Below are positions 1 through 5,526 of a stretch of DNA of 10,515 nucleotides, one piece after another (the stretch's first letter is position 1; each line of letters begins with the position of its first letter). Made by a program: the position numbers and the translations under genes. Source of the DNA: Acidiferrobacteraceae bacterium (GTDB taxonomy: Bacteria; Pseudomonadota; Gammaproteobacteria; Acidiferrobacterales; Acidiferrobacteraceae); assembly GCA_027343725.1 (NCBI GenBank), contig DAHWKH010000074.1, positions 1-10,515 on the forward strand. Reading direction: 5' to 3'. The notes under the pieces are model-generated. The model was not told where the DNA came from. It was given only the letters and a program-made list of their open reading frames with translations, and searched no databases.

Positions 1-24
1 GGCTTCAGGGGCCCTCGCGGGCCC
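1..24 (+). repeat. Coding direct repeat, copy 1 (GFRGPRGP)
   Basis: Bases 1-24 match 127-150 at 21 of 24 positions and are in the same frame, both encoding GFRGPRGP. The spacing is 126 nt, exactly 42 codons. This suggests internal duplication in the low-complexity tail. Confidence 0.6.
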
Positions 25-249
25 GGGGCGCGGCTGCAACCGGTACGCCCGGTGATGAGACGGTTTCAGCGCCCCGCGCCGCCGGCACCTGGTTTTCGGC
101 CGCCGGGTGCACCGATGCCCCCGGGGGGTTTCAGGGGGCCGCGCGGGCCCTTGCGGAAGGCGCACCGGCGTTTCAGGCCAGGGCGCGCGTTTCGGCCCGG
201 CCGTTTCCGCGGGCCGCCCGGGCCGGGCCGGCGGCGCGGACCGCCTTAA
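1..249 (+). CDS. 3' end of a Gly/Pro/Arg/Phe-rich basic protein (partial)
   Basis: The reading frame is open from the first base of the window and ends at TAA 247-249, so this is most likely the C-terminal 82 residues of a longer protein. A GTG-ATG pair at 52-57 could serve as an internal start, but the same composition continues upstream of it. The tail contains no Asp or Glu and is built from Gly, Pro, Arg and Phe. FR followed by P or G recurs (GFRG, GFRPP, GFRGPRG, RFRPG, AFRPG, RFRGPP), and GFRGPRGP occurs twice, 42 codons apart. Such tails are usually disordered and can bind nucleic acid or membranes, but no folded domain is visible here and I do not recognise the protein. The real function would have to be read from the part left of the window. 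Confidence 0.5.
   Translation, partial: GFRGPRGPGARLQPVRPVMRRFQRPAPPAPGFRPPGAPMPPGGFRGPRGPLRKAHRRFRPGRAFRPGRFRGPPGPGRRRGPP
127..150 (+). repeat. Coding direct repeat, copy 2 (GFRGPRGP)
   Basis: Second copy of the repeat at 1-24, with three substitutions. All three are synonymous, falling in third codon positions, so the peptide GFRGPRGP is kept. Confidence 0.6.
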
Positions 250-287
250 GTCCGACGAGCGGGCCGTCGCCAGAGTACGCCCGCGCG

Positions 288-314
288 TTGTGCGGGCCAC
301 GATCGTGCTACAAT
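288..314 (+). promoter_or_regulatory. Extended -10 promoter candidate for the 346-1580 unit
   Basis: TGC-TACAAT at 306-314 matches an extended -10 (TGn plus 5 of 6 of TATAAT). A poor -35 (TTGTGC, 288-293) lies only 15 nt upstream, as is tolerated with extended -10 boxes. The predicted transcript start near 321 leaves a leader of about 25 nt before the ATG at 346. Pattern-based only. Confidence 0.4.
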
Positions 315-345
315 CACGGTCCGCCCGAGAGTTTGTCTCAGCGCC

Positions 346-762
346 ATGATCGCCGTGTCCTCCGTCACCCGCTCCGTCGCCTCGTTTGTCGCGCTCGCGC
401 TCGCGACATCGGGTGGGGCCGCGGCGCACATGATTCTGCGACCGCATCTCGTCCGTCCTCGGCCGCCGCTTGCGCGGCTTTTGAATCGCGCGCGAGCGCC
501 CGCCAGGCCCACGCACACGGGGGGCGGATCGGGGCTGCTCGGCGGGATCCCCGGGGCATTGGTGCTGAAACCCGATCTCGGGGCCTGCCAATCCTATCTC
601 GATGCCTGTCATGAGGGCGCCATCGTGAAGCTGCCCTCGCGCCACATCCTGCAGACGATGGGGGCGGGTCTGGGACTCGATATCGGGGGTGTGCGTTTGG
701 AATACGCCCACGGCCTCCGCACGGGTGCGAACTTCATCGGCATCCGGGGGCGGATCCCGTAA
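346..762 (+). CDS. Small exported protein of unknown function
   Basis: A 138-residue protein I do not recognise. Residues 1-27 look like a Sec signal peptide: a short polar start with Arg9, a hydrophobic stretch SFVALALATSGGA, and an A-A-A cleavage region before His28. The mature part starts with an Arg/Pro-rich stretch (about 32-58). A Gly-rich turn (59-70) follows, then a more ordinary C-terminal half with two cysteines, Cys81 and Cys88 (CQSYLDAC), which could form a disulfide after export. The end, FIGIRGRIP, contains alternating hydrophobic residues. The start is the ATG at 346 after a weak GAGAG; no strong ribosome site is visible. The next gene begins 5 nt after this stop, so the two are probably co-transcribed and may be linked in envelope or protein-quality functions, which is inference. 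Confidence 0.6.
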   Translation: MIAVSSVTRSVASFVALALATSGGAAAHMILRPHLVRPRPPLARLLNRARAPARPTHTGGGSGLLGGIPGALVLKPDLGACQSYLDACHEGAIVKLPSRHILQTMGAGLGLDIGGVRLEYAHGLRTGANFIGIRGRIP

Positions 763-767
763 CGCCC

Positions 768-1580
768 ATGGGGGTCCTTCCGTATATCGTCGACGGCAGC
801 CCCGAAAGTTTCCCGCGCCTGGTGCTCGAGAACTCGCGGCGCGGGCCGGTGGCGGTCAATTTCTGGTCGCCGCGCGCCGGCCCGTGTTTCGTCGCCATGC
901 CGCGACTCGTGCGCGTGGCCGGCGATTACGGCGGGCGTTTGTTCGTCGTCATGCTCAACACCGATGAATACGGGGAACTGGCGCGGCGTCTCGATGTGCA
1001 CGCCTTGCCGATGTTGAAGGTGTTTCGCAACGGCGAGGTGGTCGGCACCCTGCAGGGGGTGGAATCGGAGCCCGAGCTGCGGCGGTTTCTCGGGGGCTTC
1101 GTGGATCAGGGCTCGGCGGTGCTGCAGGCCTACGAGAGCGGCGCCACGCAGCGCGCGGCGCAACTGGCCGCGCAAGAGGCCCTCGCGCATCCCGACGACC
1201 CCGAGGCCGCCTTAAGGGTCGCAAAGCTCCTGGTCCTGGACAAACGCCCCGACGAGGCGTTCCGGTTGCTCGATGCCTTGCCCAGAGAGCGCCGCGCGCG
1301 CGGCGAGATCGCCATCCTGCATGCCCATCTGGCCTTGCTGGCGGCCGCCGCCGAGCCAGACGATGCGCCGAGCCCCTCCGCCCGGCTCTTTGCCGCGGCC
1401 GCCCGGGCGCTTCTCGACGAGGATTACGAGACCGCCTGTACGCACCTGTTCGCTTTATGGCAGCGCGAGCCCGGTTATCGCGAGGGCCTCGCGCGCAAGG
1501 CCTGGCAGGCGATCGCGTCTTTGCCGATGCCAGCAGACGTGCGATCGCGCATCGAGACCCACACCCCCGGCGACGATTAG
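768..1580 (+). CDS. CnoX/YbbN-like thioredoxin-TPR protein with a one-cysteine AGPC site
   Basis: A 270-residue protein with an N-terminal thioredoxin fold (about 6-110) and a helical TPR-like C-terminal part (about 115-265). This is the layout and roughly the length of CnoX (YbbN), a holdase that protects proteins and hands them to GroEL or DnaK. The strand NFW (31-33) leads into the active-site loop, where the usual WCGPC is replaced: residues 37-40 read A-G-P-C, so the nucleophilic first cysteine is Ala and only Cys40 remains. The cis-proline loop is kept (ALPMLKVFRNGEVV, Pro81). A dithiol oxidoreductase role is therefore unlikely; a redox-independent or single-thiol chaperone is more likely. 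E. coli CnoX also lacks the first cysteine (SxxC). The helical part has Ala-rich pairs of the kind EALAHPDDPEAALRVAKLLV. It follows an exported protein gene by 5 nt but has no signal peptide itself, so it should be cytoplasmic. Family assignment is good; the gene symbol is left blank because orthology was not tested. Confidence 0.82.
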   Translation: MGVLPYIVDGSPESFPRLVLENSRRGPVAVNFWSPRAGPCFVAMPRLVRVAGDYGGRLFVVMLNTDEYGELARRLDVHALPMLKVFRNGEVVGTLQGVESEPELRRFLGGFVDQGSAVLQAYESGATQRAAQLAAQEALAHPDDPEAALRVAKLLVLDKRPDEAFRLLDALPRERRARGEIAILHAHLALLAAAAEPDDAPSPSARLFAAAARALLDEDYETACTHLFALWQREPGYREGLARKAWQAIASLPMPADVRSRIETHTPGDD

Positions 1581-1608
1581 GGAGCCATGCTCATCGGCCG
1601 TGAGCGGT

Positions 1609-1659
1609 GCGGGCCTTACGCGATTTTAAGAAGTCAGTCGTTCTCGATGCGTGGCCCGC
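1609..1659 (+). other. Imperfect stem-loop in the convergent gap
   Basis: GCGGGCC (1609-1615), a TT bulge and ACGC (1618-1621) pair with GCGTGGCCCGC (1649-1659), giving 11 base pairs closed over a 27-nt loop. The loop itself has a short GAA/TTC match. It lies 29 nt after the thioredoxin stop. Its place between two converging genes suits a 3'-end structure, but no T tract follows on either strand, so a classic intrinsic terminator is not shown. A smaller perfect hairpin, GGAGAG-GCC-CTCTCC (1660-1674), lies directly beside it, and another, GGGCG-GAA-CGCCC, at 1706-1718. Hairpins arise easily by chance at this GC content. Confidence 0.3.
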
Positions 1660-1736
1660 GGAGAGGCCCTCTCCCATGGGAATCACGTCTCGACCGGAAC
1701 CCGGAGGGCGGAACGCCCACATGCCAGGCCTGCCGG

Positions 1737-2660
1737 CTAGGGCCTTCGGTCGTGCCCATCGCGGGGGGCCTCGGTCTTTGTCTCGCGGCCTTCGGCGGCG
1801 ATTTTGATCACGGCGTTGATTTGACCGCCGACGAGCAACACGAAGCCGCCCAAATACATCCAGGTCAAGATGACGATCACCGCCCCGATCGAACCGTAGG
1901 TCTTGTTGTACGACCCGAAGTGGTTGACGTAGAAGGCGAAGAGCAACGAGGCCGCGAGCCAGCCGAGGACCGCGAACACCGAGCCCGGCGTGAGCCAGCG
2001 CCACTCCTGGCGGACGTTGGGCGTGAAGTAATAGATCAGGGCGATGGCGAGAATCGCGGCGAACAGCAAAAGCGGCCAGCGCAGGATATCGATGAGGGGC
2101 GCGAGGAAGGGCACATCGGCGCGCGCCGCGCGGATATGCCCGATGAAGGGCCCCAGGAAAAAGATCGCCGCCCCGAGCAGGATGATGAGCGTCAGCGCGA
2201 GCGTCAGTCCGAGCGCCATGAGGAGCACGCGCCAATACGGCCGTCCTTCGCGCACACCGTAGGCCTGATTGAGGCCGGTGCTCACGGCGGTGATGGCATT
2301 GGCGGCGGAATACAGGGCAAACGCCACGCTGAAAGACAAAAGCCCGCTCTTGTGTTGATGGACGAGCCCGATGAGATCGCTCCTGACGAGGCTCAGGGCC
2401 TGGTTCGGCAGCGTATGGGTCAGGGCCTGCATGACGAGGCGGCCGCGGTGGGCGATCGGCAGGAAGCCCAGGAGGGTCGTCAGAAAGAGGAGCGAGGGGA
2501 AGAGCGACAGGAAAAAGTAGTATGCGAGTTGGGCGCTATAGCCGCTCAGATTGTTGTCGTTGACTCCGGCGAGGACGCGCTTGGAAAGCCCCGGGAAGCC
2601 GAGGTGGGCGAGTGTCCAGGTCGGAGACCGGCGGCGAGAGGGCGTCATGCCCGCGAGCAT
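1737..2660 (-). CDS. yihY: YihY/BrkB family inner-membrane protein
   Basis: A 307-residue polytopic membrane protein of the YihY/BrkB family (once annotated as ribonuclease BN, later shown to be wrong). Six hydrophobic segments are visible at roughly 45-68, 106-126, 145-170, 193-212, 224-246 and 257-277. Family hallmarks are the early AYYFFLSLFPSLLFL segment, an YFTPNVR stretch after the fourth segment, and the signature YGSIGAVIVILTWMYLGGF running into LLVGGQINAVI near the C-terminus. The tail after residue 286 is charged and probably cytoplasmic. The molecular function of the family is not settled. The start at 2660 has AAGAG 9 nt upstream; an ATG at 2648 is a possible alternative. nadA ends 38 nt upstream on the same strand, so this gene is probably translated from the nadA transcript. 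Confidence 0.9.
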   Translation of the reverse strand: MLAGMTPSRRRSPTWTLAHLGFPGLSKRVLAGVNDNNLSGYSAQLAYYFFLSLFPSLLFLTTLLGFLPIAHRGRLVMQALTHTLPNQALSLVRSDLIGLVHQHKSGLLSFSVAFALYSAANAITAVSTGLNQAYGVREGRPYWRVLLMALGLTLALTLIILLGAAIFFLGPFIGHIRAARADVPFLAPLIDILRWPLLLFAAILAIALIYYFTPNVRQEWRWLTPGSVFAVLGWLAASLLFAFYVNHFGSYNKTYGSIGAVIVILTWMYLGGFVLLVGGQINAVIKIAAEGRETKTEAPRDGHDRRP

Positions 2661-2669
2661 AACGCTGGG

Positions 2670-2685
2670 CTCTTGCGCGCAAGAG
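2670..2685. repeat. 16-bp perfect palindrome in the nadA-yihY gap
   Basis: CTCTTGCGCGCAAGAG is its own reverse complement. It sits in the 38-nt gap between the nadA stop (2699) and the yihY start (2660). Read on the - strand, its second half contains the AAGAG that would act as the yihY ribosome site, so an RNA hairpin (six pairs, loop CGCG) would cover that site. It could also be a protein operator. No T tract follows, so it is not a good terminator. Confidence 0.5.
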
Positions 2686-2698
2686 GGGCGAATGGGCC

Positions 2699-3748
2699 TC
2701 AGGCGTTGCCTGAGCCGAGGACGGCGGTCTTTTGCGACGCCGCGAACGCGAGCATGCGCTCGACCGGGCGCAGCGCGCGAGCGCGCACCGCTTCGTCGAT
2801 GACGATTTCGTTGCCGCCGGTCGTCAGGACGTGCTCAAGCGACGCGAGGCCGTTCATGGCCATCCACGGGCAGTGCGCGCACGAGCGGCAGGTGGCGCCG
2901 TGCCCGCCGGTCGGGGCCTCGAGGAAGTCCTTGTCGGGCGCCGCCTGGCGCATTTTATAGAGGATGCCGTTGTCGGTTGCGACGATAAAGCGCCGGGCGC
3001 GGCTCGTGCGCGCGGCCTCGATCATGGCGCTCGTCGACCCCACCATGTCGGCCTCGGCAAGGACCGCCTCCGGCGCCTCCGGGTGCGCGAGGACCTCGGC
3101 ATCCGGGTATGAGCGCTTGAGTTCCGCGAGCGCCTGCGCGCGGAACTCGTCGTGCACGATGCACGAGCCTTGCCAGAGCAACATGTCCGCGCCGCTTTCC
3201 CGGCGCACGTAATCGCCGAGGTGCCGATCCGGCGCCCACAGAATCTTCTCCCCGCGCGCCTTCAGGTGGCGCGCCAGGCGCAAGGCGATGCTCGATGTCA
3301 CCACCCAGTCGGCGCGCGCCTTGACGGCCGCGCTGGTGTTGGCATAGACGACCACCGTGCGATCCGGGTGGTCATCACAAAAGGCGCTGAAGGCCTCCGC
3401 CGGACAACTCTCGTCGAGCGAGCAGGTCGCTTCGAGCGTGGGCATGAGGACGCGCTTTTCCGGATTCAGGATTTTCGCCGTCTCGCCCATGAAGCGCACC
3501 CCGGCCACCACCAGGGTGCGTGCCGGATGGCTGTGACCGAAGCGCGCCATATCCAGGGAATCCGAGACGTAGCCGCCGGTCTCCTCGGCGAGCGCCTGGA
3601 GATCGGCATCGGTATAGTAGTGAGCGACCAGGACCGCATTCTCTCGGACGAGGAGCGCGCGGATGCGTGCAAGCCTTGCCGCCCGTTCATCGTCCGGGAC
3701 CGGCCCGCCGGGAAGAGACCGGGCCGCCAAGGGAATCGAGGCGTTCAT
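2699..3748 (-). CDS. nadA: Quinolinate synthase NadA
   Basis: NadA condenses iminoaspartate (from NadB) with dihydroxyacetone phosphate to quinolinate in de novo NAD synthesis, using an oxygen-sensitive [4Fe-4S] cluster. The 349-residue length matches the roughly 350-residue class. Early motifs LVAHYYTDADLQ, GGYVSDSLDMA and GVRFMGETAKIL are typical. The three cluster cysteines are visible by position: Cys109 (LEATCSLDESCP), Cys196 (GSCIVHDEF) and Cys293 (CRSCAHCPWMAMN). STSAMI (238-243) and TGGHGATC also fit. The frame stays open upstream to 3889, but the ATG at 3748 is chosen because AGGTGGAG (3755-3762 on the - strand) lies 6 nt before it and similarity starts soon after; the upstream extension is not NadA-like. 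No nadB or nadC is in the window. yihY follows 38 nt downstream, and a NUDIX hydrolase gene is divergent across a 257-nt gap. Confidence 0.95.
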   Translation of the reverse strand: MNASIPLAARSLPGGPVPDDERAARLARIRALLVRENAVLVAHYYTDADLQALAEETGGYVSDSLDMARFGHSHPARTLVVAGVRFMGETAKILNPEKRVLMPTLEATCSLDESCPAEAFSAFCDDHPDRTVVVYANTSAAVKARADWVVTSSIALRLARHLKARGEKILWAPDRHLGDYVRRESGADMLLWQGSCIVHDEFRAQALAELKRSYPDAEVLAHPEAPEAVLAEADMVGSTSAMIEAARTSRARRFIVATDNGILYKMRQAAPDKDFLEAPTGGHGATCRSCAHCPWMAMNGLASLEHVLTTGGNEIVIDEAVRARALRPVERMLAFAASQKTAVLGSGNA

Positions 3749-3781
3749 AACACACTCCACCTCACGGGGAAGACGTTCATG

Positions 3782-3803
3782 ACCATTCGCGTACCATTCG
3801 CGT
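3782..3803. repeat. 11-bp tandem repeat in the nadA leader
   Basis: ACCATTCGCGT occurs twice back to back (3782-3792 and 3793-3803) without mismatch. It lies 34-55 nt upstream of the nadA ATG and downstream of the candidate nadA -10. The period is about one helical turn, so two protein copies could bind the same DNA face, or the repeat may act in the leader RNA. It may also be a slippage product. Confidence 0.5.
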
Positions 3804-3850
3804 CGTAAAGACACCGGGGACCCGAGCGGGGCCTCGCGTCTCCACCGGCC

Positions 3851-3859
3851 ATTGTACCA
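3851..3859 (-). promoter_or_regulatory. Extended -10 promoter candidate for nadA
   Basis: On the - strand TGG-TACAAT (9 nt, the TACAAT at 3851-3856) is an extended -10 of the same form as the one at 306-314. No good -35 is visible 16-18 nt upstream. The predicted start near 3844 gives nadA a leader of about 96 nt that contains the 11-bp tandem repeat. Confidence 0.42.
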
Positions 3860-3923
3860 CGGGCCGAGGGACCCGCAGGCGCCGCACATCGTCGCGGCAA
3901 AGCGCGAGCGACGTTCGAAAATA

Positions 3924-3963
3924 CGCCCCCGCCGCGGCCGAGGTCAAGCGCCCCCGCCGCGGC
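3924..3963. repeat. 15-bp direct repeat between nadA and the NUDIX gene
   Basis: CGCCCCCGCCGCGGC occurs at 3924-3938 and again at 3949-3963, perfect copies with a 25-nt period. The copies lie upstream of both divergent genes and end about 30 nt before the candidate NUDIX -10. The core is very GC-rich, so chance is a real alternative. Confidence 0.4.
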
Positions 3964-3993
3964 GGCCGGCTACTCCGGGGGGGCGAGTCGCGT

Positions 3994-3999
3994 TAGAAT
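3994..3999 (+). promoter_or_regulatory. -10-like box next to the NUDIX start (possible leaderless mRNA)
   Basis: TAGAAT (5 of 6 to TATAAT) ends 6 nt before the ATG at 4006, which is where transcription would begin. The TAG inside it is also an in-frame stop, so translation cannot start farther upstream. No ribosome site lies at normal spacing; the nearest G-rich run is at 3977-3986, about 20 nt away. No clear -35 is seen. Confidence 0.32.
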
Positions 4000-4005
4000 G
4001 CGCCT

Positions 4006-4581
4006 ATGCGGTTTTGCGGCAATTGCGGTGGTCCTTTGGCGCGGCGTGTCCCCGACGGAGACACGCGCATGCGCGATGTCTGTGACGGCTGCCTCACGAT
4101 CCATTACGAGAACCCGAAGGTGGTCGCCGGGTGTCTCGCGCTCTGGGACGAACAGGTGCTTTTGTGCCGGCGCGCGATCGAGCCGCGCTACGGCCTGTGG
4201 ACGCTCCCGGCGGGGTTCATGGAGAACGAGGAGACGACGACCGAGGCGGCCGTCCGCGAGACCTGGGAGGAGGCGCGGGCGCGTGTTGCGATCGACGGCC
4301 TCTACACGCTCTTCAATTTGCCGCACATCAGCCAGGTCTATCTCATGTTCCGGGCGCGCCTCGATCAAGCGAGTTTCGCGCCCGGCTCCGAGAGCCTGGA
4401 GGTCGCCTTGTTCGCGGAGCACGACGTCCCCTGGGACGAGCTCGCCTTCCCGGCCGTCCGCGAGACCCTCAAGCTGTATTTTCAGGACCGGGCGCAAGGC
4501 CGCTACCGCTTTCATGCCGGCGACCTGCTGAAGGACCCGCGGAGCGGCCAGTACCGGGTCCGGATGCTGCCCGCGACTTGA
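4006..4581 (+). CDS. NUDIX hydrolase with N-terminal zinc ribbon
   Basis: A 191-residue cytoplasmic NUDIX hydrolase. Residues 1-35 form a zinc ribbon with two cysteine pairs, C4-GN-C7 and C26-DG-C29, as found in NADH-pyrophosphatase-like NUDIX proteins. The catalytic domain follows (about 38-150), with LWTLPAGFM leading into the NUDIX box at 70-92: Gly70, Glu76, then R84-E85-T-W-E88-E89. All metal-binding glutamates are present. The box departs from the GX5EX7REUXEEXGU pattern near its end, where the expected Gly is Arg91. Likely substrates are nucleoside diphosphate-X compounds such as NADH, FAD or ADP-ribose, but specificity cannot be read from the sequence. It is transcribed away from nadA, which hints at a link with NAD metabolism. 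It is not an NrtR regulator, because no winged-helix domain follows the NUDIX fold. The next gene starts 161 nt downstream. Confidence 0.9.
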   Translation: MRFCGNCGGPLARRVPDGDTRMRDVCDGCLTIHYENPKVVAGCLALWDEQVLLCRRAIEPRYGLWTLPAGFMENEETTTEAAVRETWEEARARVAIDGLYTLFNLPHISQVYLMFRARLDQASFAPGSESLEVALFAEHDVPWDELAFPAVRETLKLYFQDRAQGRYRFHAGDLLKDPRSGQYRVRMLPAT

Positions 4582-4730
4582 AAGATCGTGTCCCCGCCTC
4601 CATGACAACGGACTCATCCGTCGGCGCACGGCCCCTTTCTCGCCTGCCGCGAGACGAGTAAAAAGGACGGTATCGGAAGGGAGTCGTGTCCGTTTGGGAA
4701 ACAATCGTCGTTTTCATTCACCCACGCTAG

Positions 4731-4745
4731 AGGAGTCAAGCCTTG
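4731..4745 (+). promoter_or_regulatory. Ribosome site deciding the TTG start of sod
   Basis: AGGAG at 4731-4735 lies 7 nt before TTG at 4743-4745. The translated N-terminus (EKYVLPDLDYDYGALEPH) begins exactly where SOD similarity begins, and no ATG or GTG start is available nearby in frame. Confidence 0.7.
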
Positions 4746-5390
4746 GAAAAATACGTACTGCCAGATCTCGATTACGACTACGGCGCGCTCGAGCCGCACA
4801 TCTCCGCGAAAATCATGGAGTTGCATCACAGCAAGCACCACTTGGCGTATGTGAACGGTGCCAATCAGGCCTTGGAGGGCCTGAAGGAGGCCCAGGAGAC
4901 CAAGAACTTCGCGCGCGTCGCGGCGCTCGAGCACGCGCTGGCTTTCAATCTCTCGGGACATATCCTGCACTCGCTGTTCTGGAAAAACCTGTCTCCTCAG
5001 GGGGGTGGGCGTCCGGAGGGCGAACTCGCGCAGGCGATCGATCGCGATTTCGGTTCGTTCGAGGGCTTGAAGGGCCAGTTCGTGAACGCCGCCATGACGA
5101 CCATGGGCTCGGGCTGGGCGACACTCGCCTGGGACCCGGCGGGCCGCCGCCTGATCACAACCGAGATCCACGATCACCAGTCGGAGATGAGCCCGGGCGC
5201 CATTCCCATCATGGTGCTCGATGCCTGGGAGCATGCCTACTACCTTCAGTATCAGAACGATAAAGCCAAATTCTTTGAAGCGATTTGGAATGTATGGAAC
5301 TGGAAGGATATCGGTGAACGGTATCAGAAGGCCAAAGGCGCGGACGCCGGACTCGCGGCGACCGTCACGTCCAAGAAAGGCGCTCGCTAA
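4743..5390 (+). CDS. sod: Superoxide dismutase, Fe/Mn family (archaeal-like type)
   Basis: Converts superoxide to hydrogen peroxide and oxygen; there is no signal peptide, so it acts in the cytoplasm. The 215-residue protein shows the full Fe/Mn-SOD fold: an N-terminal helical hairpin with LHHSKHHLAYVNGAN, the SGHILHSLFWKNL helix, and a C-terminal domain with GSGWATLAW and DAWEHAYYLQYQN. Metal ligands read as His28, His76, Asp160 and His164. Gly72-His73 before the second ligand resembles the Mn-type GGH motif. The outer-sphere residue that is Gln in E. coli Fe- and Mn-SODs is His145 here (EIHDHQSEM), 15 residues before Asp160, the same spacing I recall in Sulfolobus-type SODs. The ending AIWNVWNWKDIGERYQK also resembles archaeal and actinobacterial enzymes more than E. 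coli SodA or SodB. Metal preference (Fe, Mn or either) is therefore open. The start is TTG with a good AGGAG. No convincing promoter was found in the 161-nt upstream gap. Confidence 0.95.
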   Translation: MEKYVLPDLDYDYGALEPHISAKIMELHHSKHHLAYVNGANQALEGLKEAQETKNFARVAALEHALAFNLSGHILHSLFWKNLSPQGGGRPEGELAQAIDRDFGSFEGLKGQFVNAAMTTMGSGWATLAWDPAGRRLITTEIHDHQSEMSPGAIPIMVLDAWEHAYYLQYQNDKAKFFEAIWNVWNWKDIGERYQKAKGADAGLAATVTSKKGAR

Positions 5391-5403
5391 GCAGCAACCA
5401 TTC

Positions 5404-5434
5404 GGGGCCTCGATTATCCGGGGCCCCTATCGTT
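5404..5434 (+). terminator. Likely intrinsic terminator after sod
   Basis: GGGGCC (5404-5409) and GGCCCC (5422-5427) form a 6-bp GC stem around a 12-nt loop, followed by TATCGTTTT, a broken T tract. It lies 13 nt after the sod stop. A second pairing with CCCCGATA (5437-5444) is also possible, so the exact fold is uncertain. Confidence 0.45.
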
Positions 5435-5526
5435 TTCCCCGATACCTCGGTACACTAGCCGCACGGCGCGTGTGTGCGCACCGGCAATATCGAGAACCCC
5501 AAAATCCGTTATGGTCAGGAGCTTCC

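Noticed and set aside
1587..2960. 457-codon + strand open frame across yihY and the nadA 3' end
   Set aside because: The product is rich in charged low-complexity sequence and lies antisense to two clear genes.
3749..3889. N-terminal extension of nadA
   Set aside because: The frame is open but not NadA-like, and a strong ribosome site sits just before the ATG at 3748. The candidate promoter also lies inside the extension.
4006..4581. NrtR-type NAD regulator next to nadA
   Set aside because: The protein has a zinc ribbon and a full NUDIX box but no C-terminal winged helix, so an enzyme fits better.
4578..4606. TTGAAA / CATGAC as a sod promoter
   Set aside because: The spacing is 17 nt but the -10 has only three matches, and it would leave a leader of over 130 nt. 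Not strong enough to annotate.
4614..5234. 206-codon - strand frame opposite sod
   Set aside because: Antisense shadow of a highly conserved SOD gene; no recognisable protein.
5221..5526. FKBP start inside the sod gene
   Set aside because: The open frame merely continues upstream; the signal peptide and ribosome site fix the start at 5527.
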